DNA of 45,782 nt, taken from positions 1 to 45,782 of the forward strand of contig CAYMCM010000010.1 of the NCBI GenBank assembly GCA_964388945.1, given 5' to 3'. The notes under the pieces were generated by a model. The model had not been told where the DNA came from. It made no database searches and saw only the letters and a list, made by a program, of their open reading frames with translations. Both the position numbers and the translations under genes were made by a program. Each line of letters starts with the position of its first letter. Position 1 is the stretch's first letter. Positions 42,918-45,782 of this stretch are shown here, piece by piece. The DNA comes from Roseburia_D sp964388945 (GTDB lineage: Bacteria > Bacillota > Clostridia > Lachnospirales > Lachnospiraceae).

Positions 42918-43979
42918 ATGAAAAGCTGGGAAGATAATGTACGAAAGGTTGTTCCCTATACACCGGGAGAACAGCCGAAAATTGCGAATCTGATCAAATT
43001 GAACACAAACGAAAATCCATATCCGCCGGCATCTGGTGTCACAGAAGCCTGGAAAAAGTTTGATATCGGAAAATTAAAGCTTTATCCGGACCCTGCGGTC
43101 AAGGAACTCGTGGATGCACTGGCGGAGTATTATGGTTTGAAGAGCAGTCAGGTTTTTGTAGGTGTCGGCTCGGATGATGTACTTGCGATGCTGTTTCTTA
43201 CCTTTTTCAACAGCAAGAAGCCGATCCTGTTTCCGGATATTACCTATTCTTTTTATGATGTGTGGGCGGAGATGCTGCGTATTCCGTATGAGGTACAGCC
43301 GCTTGACGAAAATCTGCGTATCTGTAAGGAAGATTATTATAAAGAAAACGGCGGCGTGGTATTTCCGAATCCAAATGCGCCGACCGGTATTTTGCAGTCT
43401 TTAGAGGACATAGAGGATATCATTGTGCACAATCCGGATGTCATTGTCATCGTAGATGAGGCATATATTGATTTCGGAGGCAGATCTGCATTGCCATTTA
43501 TTGAAAAATATGATAATGTGGTCATTGTGCAGACTTTTTCAAAATCACGTTCCATGGCAGGAGCGCGCATTGGCTATGCAATGGCAAATGAAAAGCTGAT
43601 CCGTTATCTGAATGATGTGAAATATTCGTTCAACTCCTATACCATGAATGCCCCGGCGATTGCGCTTGGTGTTCCGGCGGTAAAGGATCGGGAATATTTC
43701 GAAAAGACCGTACAACGTGTGATCGCAACCAGAGAGCGTGTGAAAGTGGAATTAAAGGCACTTGGGTTTGTATTTGAGGATTCCATGAGTAATTTCCTGT
43801 TTGTAACGCACCCGAAAATATCCATGATACAACTATTTGAGGATCTCAGAAAAGAGGGTATCATTGTGCGTCACTTTGACAAACCGGAGCGGATTCGGGA
43901 ATACCTGCGGATCACGATCGGAACAGATCCACAGATGGATCAACTGTTGTCTTTTCTGCGTGAATATTTGAAAAAATAG
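42918..43979 (+). CDS. hisC: Histidinol-phosphate aminotransferase
   Basis: A 353-residue fold-type I aminotransferase. It opens with SWEDNVRKVVPYTPGEQPK and KLNTNENPYPPA, the HisC signature. It then has YDVWAEMLRIPYE, DEAYIDFGG and the PLP lysine K209 in QTFSKSRSMAGARIGYA. It converts imidazole-acetol phosphate to histidinol phosphate, with glutamate as donor. No other his genes are nearby; such detached hisC copies may also serve tyrosine/phenylalanine transamination. The ribosome site is GAGGAG. Confidence 0.92.
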   Translation: MKSWEDNVRKVVPYTPGEQPKIANLIKLNTNENPYPPASGVTEAWKKFDIGKLKLYPDPAVKELVDALAEYYGLKSSQVFVGVGSDDVLAMLFLTFFNSKKPILFPDITYSFYDVWAEMLRIPYEVQPLDENLRICKEDYYKENGGVVFPNPNAPTGILQSLEDIEDIIVHNPDVIVIVDEAYIDFGGRSALPFIEKYDNVVIVQTFSKSRSMAGARIGYAMANEKLIRYLNDVKYSFNSYTMNAPAIALGVPAVKDREYFEKTVQRVIATRERVKVELKALGFVFEDSMSNFLFVTHPKISMIQLFEDLRKEGIIVRHFDKPERIREYLRITIGTDPQMDQLLSFLREYLKK

Positions 43980-44020
43980 CTGTAAATCAAACAGAATGAA
44001 ACAAAAAGAAAGGGATTGTA

Positions 44021-44485
44021 ATGTTAAAAAAATATCTTACCATATTTTTTATTTCGATGGTGCCGCTCATTGAACTGCGAGGAGCGATTCCGGTTTCTCA
44101 GGGACTTCGTCTGCCATTACTGCAGTCGTACATTATCTGTATTTTGGGAAATATGCTTCCGGTACCGTTCATTTATCTGTTTGCCAGAAAAGTGCTTGAA
44201 TGGGGAAAGGATAAGCCTCTGATCGGAAAGTTTTTTACGTTTTGTCTGGAAAAAGGAGAGAAGGGCGGAAAGAAGTTACAGGAAAAAGCAGGACGCGGTC
44301 TGTTTGCGGCACTGTTTTTGTTCGTAGGAGTTCCGCTTCCGGGAACAGGTGCGTGGACGGGAGCGCTTGCCGCCAGTATCCTGGATATGGATTTTAAATC
44401 CAGTGTTCTGGCGGTCATGCTCGGTGTATTACTTGCCGGAATCATCATGGGAGTGGTCAGTGTCGGCATTTTCAGCTTTGTGTAA
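44021..44485 (+). CDS. Small multidrug export-family membrane protein (COG2426)
   Basis: A 154-residue protein with about four membrane segments. The start MLKKYLTIFFISMVPLIELRGAIP, the middle NMLPVPFIYLFARKVLEWG and the VGVPLPGTGAWTGALAASILDM motif identify the COG2426 (Sm_multidrug_ex) family. Despite the family name, the transported substrate is not established. The ribosome site is AGAAAGGGA. Its last 57 bases overlap the 3' end of lgt on the opposite strand. Confidence 0.88.
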   Translation: MLKKYLTIFFISMVPLIELRGAIPVSQGLRLPLLQSYIICILGNMLPVPFIYLFARKVLEWGKDKPLIGKFFTFCLEKGEKGGKKLQEKAGRGLFAALFLFVGVPLPGTGAWTGALAASILDMDFKSSVLAVMLGVLLAGIIMGVVSVGIFSFV

Positions 44486-45226
44486 AGAAAGGATGCCGTA
44501 CATGACAGCCCCGGCAGCCGCAACAAAGATGGAGATGAACTGTGAGGTGGAAAGCGTGCCCACGTTTCCGCGCAGCAGGTCGCCACGGAAAAATTCAATA
44601 CAAAATCTTCCAATACTATAAAAGATAAGATATAAGGCGCCGATTCGTCCCGGCGTCTTATTTTTTCGCGCGATCAGACACAGCACTGCGAAATTGGCAA
44701 AGTCAAGTCCGCTTGAGACAAGCTGGGATGGAAACAGTGCGACACCGTTTGGTGCGTAGGAAGAGTTGTGGAAAGTAATGGAAAAAGGACTGTCTGTTTC
44801 CACACCATAGCAGCATCCGGCGAGAAAGCAGCCGATACGTCCAAATCCCTGTGCAAGCGCGACGGAAGGAAGAATCAGATCCATATAGGATAAAAAAGAA
44901 ATCTTCCGGATCCGGCAAAGGAGTGCGGCGGAGAAAATACCCGCAATGATGCCGCCGTATACGACAAAGCCATCGGCAAGATTGGTGATGAGAATGTGCG
45001 GATCTTTTAAGACCTCATCCAGGATCGTGACATAATACAGCAGTTTTGCACCTGCGAAACCGCAGATTACAGCGCAGATCATAATGGAAAAAACAGGTTC
45101 ACTGTCAAGCCCTCTTTTTTTTGCACGGTATTCCGCAACGAGATATGCGGTGAGAATACCGATAGCGATCATAAGACCATAGCCGTAGATCGTGATATTT
45201 CCGATTTTCAGTAATTCATTATGCAT
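44429..45226 (-). CDS. lgt: Prolipoprotein diacylglyceryl transferase
   Basis: A 265-residue integral membrane enzyme with about seven membrane segments. It adds diacylglycerol from phosphatidylglycerol to the lipobox cysteine of prelipoproteins; the C11 peptidase and the sugar-binding protein here are potential substrates. Motifs are YGLMIAIGILTAY near the start, GGIIAG, the signature region GFGRIGCFLAGCCYG and FPSQL. Many Lgt proteins read GRxxNFxNxE in the signature, whereas this one has GRIGCFLAGCCYG, as in a clostridial subgroup. It is on the minus strand, overlapping the preceding gene at the 3' end, with a 5' leader hairpin at 45254-45274 (ATTTGTTT/AAACAAAT). Confidence 0.92.
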   Translation of the reverse strand: MHNELLKIGNITIYGYGLMIAIGILTAYLVAEYRAKKRGLDSEPVFSIMICAVICGFAGAKLLYYVTILDEVLKDPHILITNLADGFVVYGGIIAGIFSAALLCRIRKISFLSYMDLILPSVALAQGFGRIGCFLAGCCYGVETDSPFSITFHNSSYAPNGVALFPSQLVSSGLDFANFAVLCLIARKNKTPGRIGALYLIFYSIGRFCIEFFRGDLLRGNVGTLSTSQFISIFVAAAGAVMYGILSLHKAENADTDHSHDDSGK

Positions 45227-45253
45227 ATTTATATCCTCTTATTTTTCTGATAG

Positions 45254-45274
45254 ATTTGTTTAAAAGAAACAAAT
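45254..45274. other. 8-bp hairpin in the lgt leader
   Basis: ATTTGTTT (45254-45261) pairs with AAACAAAT (45267-45274). It is AT-rich and lies 28 bases before the lgt start on the minus strand. No T-run follows on either strand; the role is unknown. Confidence 0.3.
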
Positions 45275-45358
45275 AGAAGTATAACATAAGAGCGGGGGTA
45301 AGAAAAGCACATAGTTTTTTGCAGGCGGTCGTGCTACAATGAGAGAACAGAATAGTTT

Positions 45359-45376
45359 TTCCGGTAAAGACCGGAA
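45359..45376 (+). other. 7-bp hairpin in the leader of the ABC-class ATPase gene
   Basis: TTCCGGT (45359-45365) pairs with ACCGGAA (45370-45376), loop AAAG. It is 23 bases before the start codon and not followed by a T-run, so it is not a terminator. Confidence 0.35.
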
Positions 45377-45399
45377 TAGGATCAAGAAGGAGACAGAAT

Positions 45400-45782
45400 A
45401 TGAAGACAGGAGAAGAATTAAAAAAGCTGCTGCATCAGATCGATCATAAAAGTTATAAAGCGTATAAGGAGTTAAAAGGGACTTACCGGATGCAGGGGTA
45501 TGTACTAAACGTAGATCATGTGCAGGGAGATCCGTTTGCAACGCCGTCCCATGTGCGGCTCTTCATTGACAACAAAAAGAACTTTCCGAAGGAAGTATTT
45601 GATACGAAATGGCGGAAGATCGCAGCAGAAGACGACATTCTGCGAAATCTGCACAGTTTTTTAAAAAAGAACCGCGGAGGGAAGAGTGGTTCGGGAAAAA
45701 GCGGACTGGTGCTTGCGTGCAGAGCCGGACAGGAAGTTATGGAGCGGACAGCGGTGATATTATCCAAAGAACAGATCGAGGT
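45400..45782 (+). CDS. ABC-class ATPase (COG3044), N-terminal part; gene continues beyond the window
   Basis: The frame opens at ATG 45400, with AAGGAG at 45387-45392, and is still open at the last base: 127 codons. The start TGEELKKLLHQIDHKSYKAYKELKGTY and the pattern GYVLNVDHVQGDPFATPSHVRL match the N-terminal domain of the predicted ABC-class ATPase family (COG3044). KSGSGKSGLV at about residue 95 looks like a P-loop, but in this family it lies in the N-terminal domain; the Walker A of the ATPase domain should be further on, outside the window. Function of the family is not established. Confidence 0.8.
   Translation, partial: MKTGEELKKLLHQIDHKSYKAYKELKGTYRMQGYVLNVDHVQGDPFATPSHVRLFIDNKKNFPKEVFDTKWRKIAAEDDILRNLHSFLKKNRGGKSGSGKSGLVLACRAGQEVMERTAVILSKEQIE

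Noticed and set aside
1..45782. CRISPR arrays, tRNA or rRNA genes
   Set aside because: No regularly spaced repeats, cloverleaf or rRNA-like sequence was noticed in the intergenic regions, which are all short.

Overview
The window reads as a chromosomal segment from a low-to-mid GC Gram-positive gut bacterium of the Lachnospiraceae (Roseburia/Agathobacter-like). This rests on protein style and gene content (GGAGG ribosome sites, class II GalT, DUF1002 protein, C11 clostripain-like lipoprotein, COG3044 ABC-class ATPase), not on a database match. Coding density is high and most genes are housekeeping genes.

Region 1 (1-1775) is accessory. It opens with the 3' end of a group II intron (domain V tail and domain VI), followed by a 27-codon open stretch that could be the 3' exon of an interrupted gene. 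Next is a tightly coupled pair: a coiled-coil/HTH protein whose C-terminal half looks like the small N-terminal subdomain of HipA, and a HipA/HipT-like kinase. I read it as a two-gene, split HipBST-like toxin-antitoxin module with HipB-like and HipS-like parts fused. This is the most unusual item in the window.

Region 2 (1954-13148) carries purM-purN-purD, a clostripain-family lipoprotein, an ECF sigma factor with its membrane partner, thyA-dfrA, an AEC permease, and ilvB followed by ilvN. The ilvN 5' end is out of frame: an intact ribosome site and the first nine codons are followed by a frame change consistent with about 10 missing bases.

Region 3 (13323-28881) carries pyk, ilvE, a SpoIID-like/peptidoglycan-binding protein without a signal peptide, truA-recJ, an alpha/beta hydrolase, a DUF1002 secreted protein, a two-TM membrane protein (- strand), hslO-nadE, a PAP2 phosphatase (- strand), and a YkuD L,D-transpeptidase.

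Region 4 (29115-41569) is a beta-galactoside utilisation locus: an AraC regulator, a CUT1 sugar transporter (binding protein plus two permeases, no ATPase gene), a GH2 beta-galactosidase, a divergent GH42 beta-galactosidase, a LacI regulator and class II galT. Repeated TGCAC elements precede the binding-protein gene, and a shared 16-17 bp element lies at the GH42 promoter and upstream of galT. They suggest two regulatory circuits, AraC on the transporter and LacI on GH42/galT. Terminators inside the transporter/lacZ array probably set graded expression.

Region 5 (41705-45782) has two fold-type-I aminotransferases (the second hisC), a small-multidrug-export-family membrane protein that overlaps lgt tail to tail by 57 bp, and the start of an ABC-class ATPase gene that runs off the window.
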